Positions 36,898 to 43,203 of a stretch of DNA of 43,203 bases are shown one piece after another. How positions within the stretch are numbered: position 1 is the first letter of the stretch; each line of letters begins with the position of its first letter. Origin of the DNA: Oscillospiraceae bacterium (GTDB taxonomy: Bacteria; Bacillota; Clostridia; Oscillospirales; Oscillospiraceae); the NCBI GenBank assembly GCA_902783035.1, contig CACZPK010000041.1:1-43203 (forward strand). Reading direction: 5' to 3'. Position numbers and translations under genes: made by a program. The notes beneath the pieces were generated by a model. That model was not told the DNA's origin and ran no database searches. It was given only the letters and a program-made list of their open reading frames with translations.

Positions 36898-37482
36898 ATG
36901 GCGCAATTATACTTTAAGTACGGTGCGATGGGCTCCAGCAAATCCGCCAACGCACTGATGGCACGTTTCAACTATGAGGAACGCGGACAAAAGACCCTGC
37001 TGGTCAAACCCCAGCTTGACACCCGGGACGGCGACCACATGGTACACTCGCGCATCGGTCTGGAATATCCCTGCGTGTACTTCCATGAGATGCGCGCAAT
37101 GGGCGAAGAGGAATTGAAGACCAACGCCTGCATCATCGTGGACGAGGCACAATTTCTCACCCGCGAGGAGGTGCGTTACCTCGTCCACCTCGTCGACGAC
37201 TGCAATATCCCCGTGATGTGCTATGGCCTGCGCGCTGATTTTCGCGGCGAGCTGTTTCCCGGCAGCTATGAGCTGCTCGTCATGGCAGACAAGCTGGAAG
37301 AGGTCAAAACCATCTGCTGGTGCGGCAAGAAGGCGACCTTCAACGCGCGTTTCGACGAAAACGGGCATGTGCTCAAGGAAGGCGAGCAGGTCGTGCTCGG
37401 CGCGAACGACAAGTATATCGGCCTGTGCCGCAAGCATTGGCGTGCGGGCGATCTCGGTCCGGATTTCCGCATCGAAAAATGA
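36898..37482 (+). CDS. tdk: Thymidine kinase
   Basis: The 194-residue protein is a type II thymidine kinase: ATP-binding P-loop GAMGSSKS (9-16), catalytic Glu in VDEAQFL (Glu83), thymidine-binding loop YGLRADFRGELFPGS and a structural zinc site formed by CWCGKK and CRKHW. It phosphorylates thymidine in pyrimidine salvage. GGAGAG precedes the ATG. The start follows the mutY stop by four bases, and the stop overlaps the next gene as ATGA. With the dCMP deaminase downstream, it places two dTMP-supply functions in one gene run. Confidence 0.96.
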   Translation: MAQLYFKYGAMGSSKSANALMARFNYEERGQKTLLVKPQLDTRDGDHMVHSRIGLEYPCVYFHEMRAMGEEELKTNACIIVDEAQFLTREEVRYLVHLVDDCNIPVMCYGLRADFRGELFPGSYELLVMADKLEEVKTICWCGKKATFNARFDENGHVLKEGEQVVLGANDKYIGLCRKHWRAGDLGPDFRIEK

Positions 37483-38351
37483 TTTGCAACCTCTGTCCCC
37501 GCCGGTGTGGTGCGGAGCGCACCGAGGCGGGCGGCGCCGGCGTCTGCCGGATGCCTGCCGGTATCGTCGCGGCAAAGGCGATGCTCCACCATTGGGAGGA
37601 GCCCTGCCTATCCGGTACGCGCGGCGCAGGCTGCGTGTTCTTCACAGGCTGCAACCTCGGCTGCGTCTATTGCCAGAACGGCTCCATCAGCCGGGACGAC
37701 TTTGGCCGTCCCATCAGCCCCGCGCGGCTGCGCGAGATTTTCCATGAACTGATTGCTCAGGGCGCGCACTGCATCGACCTCGTGACGCCCACGCATTTTG
37801 CGCCGTGGATCGCGCAGGCGCTGGAGGAACCTCTTCCGGTGCCCGTGGTCTGGAACTGTGGCGGATACGAAAGCATTTCTACTTTACAGTCGATTTCCGG
37901 CAAGGTACAGATTTATCTGCCCGATTTCAAATATGCGGACGATGCGCTCGCAGCAGAGTTGTCCCGCGCACCGGACTACTTTGAGATCGCCTCGGCGGCA
38001 ATTGACGAGATGTTCCGGCAGACAGGGCCGTATCGCATGGGTGCGGACGGAATCCTGCAAAGCGGGGTCATCATTCGCCACATGCTGCTGCCCGGGCAGG
38101 TGGATAACACGCGCCGCGTTATTGATTATGTGGCGCAGCATTTCTCCCCCGGCGACGTGCTGTTCTCCCTCATGAGCCAATACACACCGCAATCCGGGGC
38201 GTCCGGTGCGCTTGCGCGGCGGGTCACGGGCGCGGAATACCGCGCGGCGGCAGCCTATATGCGCGCATGCGGCGTCACGGACGGTTTCGTGCAGGAGAAA
38301 AGCAGCGCAAAGGAGGAGTATACGCCGGACTTTGATTTGAGCGGCATTTGA
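37479..38351 (+). CDS. PflX-like radical SAM protein
   Basis: The 290-residue protein opens with a cysteine-rich MICNLCPRRCGAER motif and carries the radical SAM cluster motif GCNLGCVYC (Cys58, 62, 65). This N-terminal motif marks the PflX / putative pyruvate-formate-lyase-activating-like branch, which is distinct from true PflA and has no firmly known reaction. No glycyl radical enzyme gene is nearby. The ATG overlaps the tdk stop (ATGA) and has no strong ribosome binding site of its own, so translation is probably coupled to tdk. Similar genes are widespread in Clostridia. Confidence 0.85.
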   Translation: MICNLCPRRCGAERTEAGGAGVCRMPAGIVAAKAMLHHWEEPCLSGTRGAGCVFFTGCNLGCVYCQNGSISRDDFGRPISPARLREIFHELIAQGAHCIDLVTPTHFAPWIAQALEEPLPVPVVWNCGGYESISTLQSISGKVQIYLPDFKYADDALAAELSRAPDYFEIASAAIDEMFRQTGPYRMGADGILQSGVIIRHMLLPGQVDNTRRVIDYVAQHFSPGDVLFSLMSQYTPQSGASGALARRVTGAEYRAAAAYMRACGVTDGFVQEKSSAKEEYTPDFDLSGI

Positions 38352-38396
38352 TTTCAGTCTGTATTATCCGCGTAATAATTAACAGGAGGGAATGCC

Positions 38397-38879
38397 ATGG
38401 AGCGCGTCAGCAAAGACAACTACTACCTTGACATCGCGCAGACGGTATTGGAACGCGCGACCTGCCTGCGGCGGGTGTACGGAGCGATCATCGTAAAGAA
38501 CGATGAGATCATCTCCACCGGCTACAACGGTGCGCCGCGCGGCCGCAAAAACTGCGTCGATCTGGGCTTTTGCACGCGCGAGGCACTGCGTGTACCGCGC
38601 GGTGAGCGCTATGAGCTTTGCCGTAGCGTCCATGCCGAAGCCAACGCCATCATTTCCGCCTCGCGGCGCGACATGGTGGGCGGAACGCTCTATCTGGCCG
38701 GCCGGGACGCACAGTCCGGCGAATTGCTGGGGGACGCGACGTCCTGCTCCATGTGCCGCCGCCAAATCATCAACGCCGGTTTGGAGCGTGTCGTCATTCG
38801 GCGCACGCCATCGGAATATGAGGTCGTACAGGTCAAGGACTGGATCAGCGAGGACGACTCGCTGCCCGAGATGCCATAG
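38397..38879 (+). CDS. Deoxycytidylate deaminase family protein
   Basis: The 160-residue protein has the zinc-dependent deaminase motifs HAE (VHAEANAI, 79-81) and CSMC (Cys117, Cys120), plus an extra CVDLGFC pair (53 and 59) seen in dCMP deaminases that bind a second zinc. It should convert dCMP to dUMP, feeding thymidylate synthesis. AGGAGGG precedes the ATG. It lies 45 bases after the PflX-like gene and 12 before proC. Nearby tdk makes a role in dTMP supply likely. Some close relatives are annotated as late competence protein ComEB; nothing here supports a DNA-uptake role. Confidence 0.9.
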   Translation: MERVSKDNYYLDIAQTVLERATCLRRVYGAIIVKNDEIISTGYNGAPRGRKNCVDLGFCTREALRVPRGERYELCRSVHAEANAIISASRRDMVGGTLYLAGRDAQSGELLGDATSCSMCRRQIINAGLERVVIRRTPSEYEVVQVKDWISEDDSLPEMP

Positions 38880-38891
38880 GGAGGAACGGAT

Positions 38892-39677
38892 ATGAACATC
38901 GGTTATCTGGGATTCGGTCAGATGGGTTCCGCCATCGCGGAGGGGCTTGCGGCTTTCTGCCCCGAGGTTCGCAGCGGCGCCGTGGTGCAATACGCCTGGG
39001 CGCCGCATGCGGAAAAGCTGCACAAGCGGGCGGAACCGCTCTCCGTCCATCCTTGCGACGAGGTATATGAGCTGATCCACACCTGCGACATGCTGATTGT
39101 CGCCTGCAAGCCTTTCCGTGTGGACGAGGCGCTGCGCGGACTGGATCTCAAGGGCAAGGCGCTCATTTCCATCGTCAACGCCTGGACCCTGGCGGATTAC
39201 AAGCATCTGTTGGGAGACAGCGTACGCGTGCAGTGCATCATGCCCAACACGCCGGTACGCGTCGGGCGCGGCACGATCTTGCTGGCAGAGGAAAACGACC
39301 TGCTGCCGGAGGAACGGAAGCAGCTCAAAAACCTGCTGGGTTCGGTGGCGTCGCTTGTCGAGATGCCGGAAGCGAGTATTCCCGCCGCCTGTGCGATCTC
39401 CGGCTGTGGCCCCGCGTTCCTCTATATGGTGATCGAGGCGCTGGGCGACGCGGGCGTCAAGTACGGGCTCAGCCGCCGCGCAGCGTACGAGTTGGCGGCG
39501 GGCGCCATGGTCGGCGCGGGCGAAATGGTCCTGCGTGATCCCGATTCCCATCCCGCCGCGCTCAAGGACGCGGTCTGCTCCCCGGGCGGCACCACCATCC
39601 GCGGCGTAGCGGCGTTGGAGCAGGGCGGAATGCGCAGCGCGTTTATCAAGGCGATCGACGCGACGCTGGGCTATTGA
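38892..39677 (+). CDS. proC: Pyrroline-5-carboxylate reductase
   Basis: The 261-residue protein has the N-terminal dinucleotide-binding motif GYLGFGQMGSAIAEGL, the MPNTPVRVGRG stretch and the C-terminal signature DAVCSPGGTTIRGVAALEQGGMRSA of ProC. It performs the last step of proline synthesis, reducing pyrroline-5-carboxylate with NAD(P)H. GGGAGG precedes the ATG. It is last in the plus-strand run before the terminator; proA and proB are not in the window. Confidence 0.95.
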   Translation: MNIGYLGFGQMGSAIAEGLAAFCPEVRSGAVVQYAWAPHAEKLHKRAEPLSVHPCDEVYELIHTCDMLIVACKPFRVDEALRGLDLKGKALISIVNAWTLADYKHLLGDSVRVQCIMPNTPVRVGRGTILLAEENDLLPEERKQLKNLLGSVASLVEMPEASIPAACAISGCGPAFLYMVIEALGDAGVKYGLSRRAAYELAAGAMVGAGEMVLRDPDSHPAALKDAVCSPGGTTIRGVAALEQGGMRSAFIKAIDATLGY

Positions 39678-39694
39678 CCCGGTTACAAAATAAT

Positions 39695-39731
39695 ACCCCG
39701 TGCGGAACGTTTGCTGCGTTCCGCACGGGGT
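39695..39731. terminator. Bidirectional terminator between proC and prmA
   Basis: A 15-base stem (ACCCCGTGCGGAACG with CGTTCCGCACGGGGT) and 7-base loop, followed by TTCTTTT on the plus strand and TATTATTTTG on the minus strand. It can end both convergent transcripts. Confidence 0.92.
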
Positions 39732-39741
39732 TTCTTTTGAC

Positions 39742-40695
39742 TTATCGGCACAAATACGAATACCAGCCTTCGGAGCTGCTCTCTTCCTCGACCGTCCATC
39801 CCGCCGCGGTGAGCTTCGCTCTGACCTCGGCAGCGCGGTCGTCGATGATGCCCGAACACAGGAACCGTCCGTCCGGTTTGAGCAGCGCCCGCACCCGCGG
39901 CGCAAGCGCAATGATAACGTCCGCGACAATATTCGCCACGACGAGGTCATACGCCTCGCCGAACTCACGCTGAAGCTCCCGGTCTTCGGTCACGTCGCCG
40001 GCACGGACGGTGTATTGCTCGCGCGTTACGCCGTTGAGCGCGGCGTTCTCATAGGCAACGTTCACGCAGGTGGGGTCCACATCGCAGGCAAACGCACGCG
40101 CCGCACCGAGACGCAGCGCCGCAATGGAGAGGATGCCGCTGCCGCAGCCGAGATCGAGCACCTTTTCCCCGCCCCGAATCAGTTTGTCCAGCGCCGTCAG
40201 GCACAGGCGCGTCGTGGCGTGGCTGCCCGTGCCGAAGGTCAGCCCGGGATTGAGCACCAGCCGGACCCGCTCCGTGTCCGCCGTCTGCTCCCACTCGGGG
40301 ACGACCAGCAGCCGCTCGCCGATCTCCATCGGCTTGTAAAACGCCTTCCAGTTATTTTCCCAGTCCTCATCGGCGACGTTTTCCATCGACAGCAGCAGCG
40401 GCGCGTACTCCGGATGTTGCTTTTGAAACGCCGAGAGCGCCACGCGTACCTGCCCCAGCGTGTTCCAGCCGTCCGCATCCTCGGGCAGATAGAAGGTCAC
40501 GCGGCATTTGCCCCGTTTTTCCGCCAGCAGCGCGTCGTCCACATAGTCCCAGTATTGCCTGTTGTTTTCGAGGAAGTCCTTGAAGTCGCCCTCCTCGTCG
40601 ATCATCAGTGAATCCACGCCATAATCGCCCAGCAGAGCACTCACGGCGTCGATGCCGGCGGGCGTGGTGTCAATGTGCAGTTCCAGCCACTTCAT
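39742..40695 (-). CDS. prmA: Ribosomal protein L11 methyltransferase
   Basis: The 317-residue SAM-dependent methyltransferase has an N-terminal substrate-recognition domain (WLELHIDTTPAGIDAVSALL, then WKAFYKP) and the PrmA catalytic motifs FGTGSHATTRLCL, LDLGCGSGILSIAALRLGA and VANIVADVI. It trimethylates ribosomal protein L11. The chosen ATG follows GGGGG by six bases and overlaps the degV stop as ATGA; longer in-frame forms have no support. It is last in the mnmE-degV-prmA direction. Confidence 0.95.
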   Translation of the reverse strand: MKWLELHIDTTPAGIDAVSALLGDYGVDSLMIDEEGDFKDFLENNRQYWDYVDDALLAEKRGKCRVTFYLPEDADGWNTLGQVRVALSAFQKQHPEYAPLLLSMENVADEDWENNWKAFYKPMEIGERLLVVPEWEQTADTERVRLVLNPGLTFGTGSHATTRLCLTALDKLIRGGEKVLDLGCGSGILSIAALRLGAARAFACDVDPTCVNVAYENAALNGVTREQYTVRAGDVTEDRELQREFGEAYDLVVANIVADVIIALAPRVRALLKPDGRFLCSGIIDDRAAEVRAKLTAAGWTVEEESSSEGWYSYLCR

Positions 40696-41567
40696 CGTTT
40701 GCCCCCAAAGAAAAACAGTCCCAGCGTACCCACGCCCGTATGCGAGCCGATGACCGGCCCGATCGGCGCGGCGCGCACGTCCGTGATGCCGAAGCGCTCC
40801 CGCAGCAGCGCCCGGACATATTCCACGCTTGCCGGCGCGTCGGCATGGCAAATGAACACAGTCTGATCCTCCAGCGGGCGCGTACCCAGCTCATCGAGCT
40901 TATTCACCAGCTCCGTGAGCGCGCGCTGCATGCCGCGCGCCTTGCTCACGGGCGTGAGCTTGCCCTCGTCGTCCGTATGCAGAATGGGTTTGACCGAAAG
41001 CACCGAGCCGATGATGGCGCTGGTGGCGTTCAAACGACCGCCGCGGCGCAGGTGGTTCAGATCCGCCACGGTGAACCAATGGTCCTGATGCGGGATCATA
41101 TTGCACACCCAGTCCGCCGTCTCATCAAGCGGCGCACCGCCCAGCCGCTTTTTCGCCGCGTACCAGACCAGCATTCCCTGCCCCCGCGAGGCAGAAAGCG
41201 AGTCGATGACGATGATCCGCGCATCCGGGTACTCTTCGCGCACATCCTCCGCCGCAATGCATGCGGATTGATAGGTGGTGGACAGTGCGCCGGAAAAACA
41301 AATGCACAGGATATCGCGCCCGCTCTTTGCCACCGCGCGCATCGCGTCCGTAAAGTCGCCGACGCTCACGGCCGAGGTGGTGCACATCGCGCCCGCACGA
41401 AGCCTGCGGTAGAACTCCGACGGCGCCATTTCCTCATGATCCGGCGTATCGCGGCGGGTCACACCGTCCATTGTAAAGCTGAGAGGTAAAACGATCAGCT
41501 CGCTCTCCATGACCTCGTAACCGGTCAGGTCACAGCAGCTGTCGGTCATAATCACATAGTTCCGCAT
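40692..41567 (-). CDS. DegV family fatty-acid-binding protein
   Basis: The 291-residue protein is a full-length DegV domain: TDSCCDLTGYEV near the start, TSAVSVGDF, ICFSGALSTTYQSA, IDSLSASRGQGMLV, LRRGGRLNATSAIIGSVLSVKPIL and a C-terminal GPVIGSHTGVGTLGLFF. DegV/FakB proteins bind fatty acids and, in Firmicutes, present them to a fatty-acid kinase (FakA); no fakA gene is in the window. The stop overlaps prmA by four bases. A weak promoter candidate lies at 41606-41634. Confidence 0.95.
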   Translation of the reverse strand: MRNYVIMTDSCCDLTGYEVMESELIVLPLSFTMDGVTRRDTPDHEEMAPSEFYRRLRAGAMCTTSAVSVGDFTDAMRAVAKSGRDILCICFSGALSTTYQSACIAAEDVREEYPDARIIVIDSLSASRGQGMLVWYAAKKRLGGAPLDETADWVCNMIPHQDHWFTVADLNHLRRGGRLNATSAIIGSVLSVKPILHTDDEGKLTPVSKARGMQRALTELVNKLDELGTRPLEDQTVFICHADAPASVEYVRALLRERFGITDVRAAPIGPVIGSHTGVGTLGLFFFGGKR

Positions 41568-41605
41568 GTTGCGCCTTCTTCCAGAATTATCGCTTCTGAT
41601 GGGAT

Positions 41606-41634
41606 ACTATACCACGCCCAGATGAAAAAGGAAA
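41606..41634 (-). promoter_or_regulatory. Weak candidate promoter before degV
   Basis: On the minus strand this reads TTTCCT, a 17-base spacer, then TATAGT preceded by TGG (an extended -10). The -35 is poor; the alternative is read-through from mnmE. Confidence 0.35.
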
Positions 41635-41637
41635 GGG

Positions 41638-43017
41638 TTATTTCCCGACGCAGAACCGCTCAAATATCCGCGCGACCATATCGTCCCGCGCCGTGCGCCC
41701 CGTCAGCTCGCCGAGCGCGTTCGATGCCGCCTCGGCCTCGGTGAGCACCACGTCGGGCGTCATGCCGCCGCGCAGCGCCGAGAGCGCTTCGCAGACCGCC
41801 GCAAGCGCGCGGCTCACCGCCTCGGTTTGCCGTGCGTTCGTCAGCAGCGTGCCGCTTTGCGGCGGAAGGGCCGGGTACAGCGCCGCAACAGCCTTCTCCA
41901 GCTCGTCGAACCCATCGCCCGTGACGTTGGAAACGGACAGGCATCCAAGCGGCGGTCTCTGCCCCTCGCCAAAGCGCAGTTCAGGCACGGACGCGGAGAG
42001 CAGGTCGCTTTTTGTCCCGATCAGCAGCCACGCGCTGCCGCTCGATGCGGCGAGGGAAATCGCCTCTTCATCTGCCTCGTCCATGGGACGGCTGCTGTCC
42101 GCGAGCGTCAAAATGAGGTCCGCGTTTTCCACCGCCCGGCGCGAACATTCCACGCCGAGCTGTTCCACCGCGTCGTCCGTCTCACGCAGGCCCGCGGTGT
42201 CGATCAGCCGCAGCAACACGCCGCCGACAATCGCCTTCTCCTCCACGGTGTCGCGCGTCGTGCCGGCGATATCGGTCACGATGGCGCGGTCGTAGCCGAC
42301 GAGGCGGTTCAAAAGCGAGGATTTTCCCGCGTTCGGTGCGCCGATAATCGCGGTCGCCACGCCGTTTTTGACGATTTTTCCGCGTGCGGAGGTCGCCAGC
42401 AGGTCGGCAAGCGTGTGCCGGATCTCCTCCAGCGCCGCCTCGGTTTCGGCGGGAGAGGCGTCGGCTATGTCCTCGTCGGGATAGTCGACTACGGCGTAGA
42501 AGCGGCTGGCAATGTCCAGCAGCCTGTCGTAGGCGTCCTCCGCAAGACGGCGCAGCGCGCCGTCCACCTGCATCGCGGCGTTGCGCGCCGCCTCGGCGCT
42601 CTCGGCGTCGATCAGATCGACCACCGCCTCCGCTTCGGTCAGATCCATCTTTCCGTTCAAAAATGCACGTTTGGTGAATTCGCCCGCCTTTGCCTGCCGC
42701 GCACCCGCGGCAAAGGCGGCGGCAAGCGCCTCGCCCAGCACAACGGGGGAACCGTGGCAGTGCAGCTCCGCACCCGGTTCGCCGGTATAGGAATGTTCGG
42801 CGGAAAACCACACCGCGAGGGCATGGTCGATGACGCGCCCCTGCGCGTCGCGCACCGCGCCGTAGGTCATACGGCGGGCGGGCAGCGCCGAGATGGGCTT
42901 TCCGTTCGCGCTTGCAAATACCCGTTCAAGTATGGGCAGCGCATCCGGCCCGCTGATGCGTATGATGCCGATGGCGCTCGCAACGGCGGGGGTGGCAATG
43001 GCGGCAATGGTATCCAT
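41638..43017 (-). CDS. mnmE: tRNA uridine-5-carboxymethylaminomethyl synthesis GTPase MnmE
   Basis: The 459-residue protein has the MnmE layout: an N-terminal tetrahydrofolate-binding domain (AIGIIRISGPDA), a helical domain interrupted by the GTPase domain (G1 GAPNAGKSS, G2 TTRD, G3 DTAGLRET, G4 TKSD), and the invariant C-terminal FCVGK. With MnmG it modifies wobble uridine 34 of several tRNAs. AAAGGAG precedes the ATG. mnmG is not in the window. Only 20 bases separate the start from a terminator-like hairpin after pnp. Confidence 0.97.
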   Translation of the reverse strand: MDTIAAIATPAVASAIGIIRISGPDALPILERVFASANGKPISALPARRMTYGAVRDAQGRVIDHALAVWFSAEHSYTGEPGAELHCHGSPVVLGEALAAAFAAGARQAKAGEFTKRAFLNGKMDLTEAEAVVDLIDAESAEAARNAAMQVDGALRRLAEDAYDRLLDIASRFYAVVDYPDEDIADASPAETEAALEEIRHTLADLLATSARGKIVKNGVATAIIGAPNAGKSSLLNRLVGYDRAIVTDIAGTTRDTVEEKAIVGGVLLRLIDTAGLRETDDAVEQLGVECSRRAVENADLILTLADSSRPMDEADEEAISLAASSGSAWLLIGTKSDLLSASVPELRFGEGQRPPLGCLSVSNVTGDGFDELEKAVAALYPALPPQSGTLLTNARQTEAVSRALAAVCEALSALRGGMTPDVVLTEAEAASNALGELTGRTARDDMVARIFERFCVGK

Positions 43018-43037
43018 GGCAGCTCCTTTGTGAAAAA

Positions 43038-43061
43038 GGGGACAGGCGCGCGCCTGTCCCC
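43038..43061 (-). terminator. Terminator-like hairpin after pnp
   Basis: A perfect 24-base palindrome (GGGGACAGGCGC and complement) followed on the minus strand by TTTTT. It lies in the 59-base gap between pnp and mnmE, directly ahead of the mnmE ribosome binding site. Confidence 0.85.
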
Positions 43062-43076
43062 CTTGCGTTTGTCGGT

Positions 43077-43203
43077 TTACTTCTGTTCCTTCGCCTGCTG
43101 GGCTTCGATGTCCGCAAGCGCGTCCTTGCGGGAGAGGTTCCAGCGGCCCTTCTCGTCGATCTCCATGAACTTGACCCAGATCATGTCGCCGACGGAGACC
43201 ACG
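43077..43203 (-). CDS. pnp: Polyribonucleotide nucleotidyltransferase, C-terminal 41 residues only
   Basis: The visible end reads VSVGDMIWVKFMEIDEKG, RWNLSRKDAL and then a charged tail (ADIEAQQAKEQK). V-x-V-K-x-M-E-I-D-x-K-G-R-x-x-L-S-R-K is the closing strand of an S1 RNA-binding domain as found at the C-terminus of PNPase, a phosphorolytic 3'-5' exoribonuclease. The frame runs off the window edge, so the identification rests on this segment alone; another S1-domain protein is possible. Confidence 0.75.
   Translation of the reverse strand, partial: VVSVGDMIWVKFMEIDEKGRWNLSRKDALADIEAQQAKEQK

Overview
The window looks like a piece of an anaerobic, endospore-forming, high-GC Firmicute of the Clostridia, most likely Oscillospiraceae or a relative. 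This rests on a SpoIIP sporulation hydrolase, AGGAGG-type ribosome binding sites, sigma-A-like promoters with 17-base spacers, an S-layer (SLH) anchored giant surface protein, and a thioredoxin reductase that has lost the NADPH-binding motif in the way known for ferredoxin-linked clostridial enzymes. No rRNA, tRNA, CRISPR array, prophage or transposase gene was found.

Layout, left to right. 1-2771 (minus strand): three genes joined by 4-base start/stop overlaps, namely an MBL-fold hydrolase, a GAF-HD-GYP protein with a long insertion in its catalytic domain, and a secreted FecR-domain protein cut off by the window edge. This looks like a compact signalling operon. 2948-20734 (minus): one 17.8-kb gene for a 5928-residue secreted protein with a signal peptide, a BspA-like leucine-rich segment, 54 Big_2 immunoglobulin-like domains (counted by eye), a Pro/Thr tandem-repeat linker and three C-terminal SLH domains. 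It is divergent from a TtcA-type tRNA thiolation gene (20889).

21816-29703: guanine deaminase (guaD) divergent from spoIIP, then htpG, a membrane-anchored GH26-like glycosidase, and a trxB-like/trxA pair. 29873-30046 is a 174-base element with imperfect terminal inverted repeats and four internal hairpins; it resembles a MITE and sits in the largest gene-poor stretch. 30154-33848: a small membrane zinc-ribbon protein, psuG coupled to a DUF1294 gene, a GntR/UTRA regulator, and a 2-hydroxyacid dehydrogenase.

34000-39731: an MBL hydrolase divergent from a six-gene plus-strand run (radical SAM/SPASM, mutY, tdk, PflX-like radical SAM, dCMP deaminase, proC) that ends at a strong terminator. The middle of this run concerns oxidised-base repair and thymidylate supply. 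39742-43203 (minus): pnp (3' end only), mnmE, degV and prmA, an RNA and translation housekeeping block.

The points most worth follow-up are the giant adhesin-like protein, the coupled MBL/HD-GYP/FecR module with its altered HD-GYP domain, the NADPH-motif-less thioredoxin reductase, and the structured MITE-like element. All functional statements come from reading motifs; no database search was possible.
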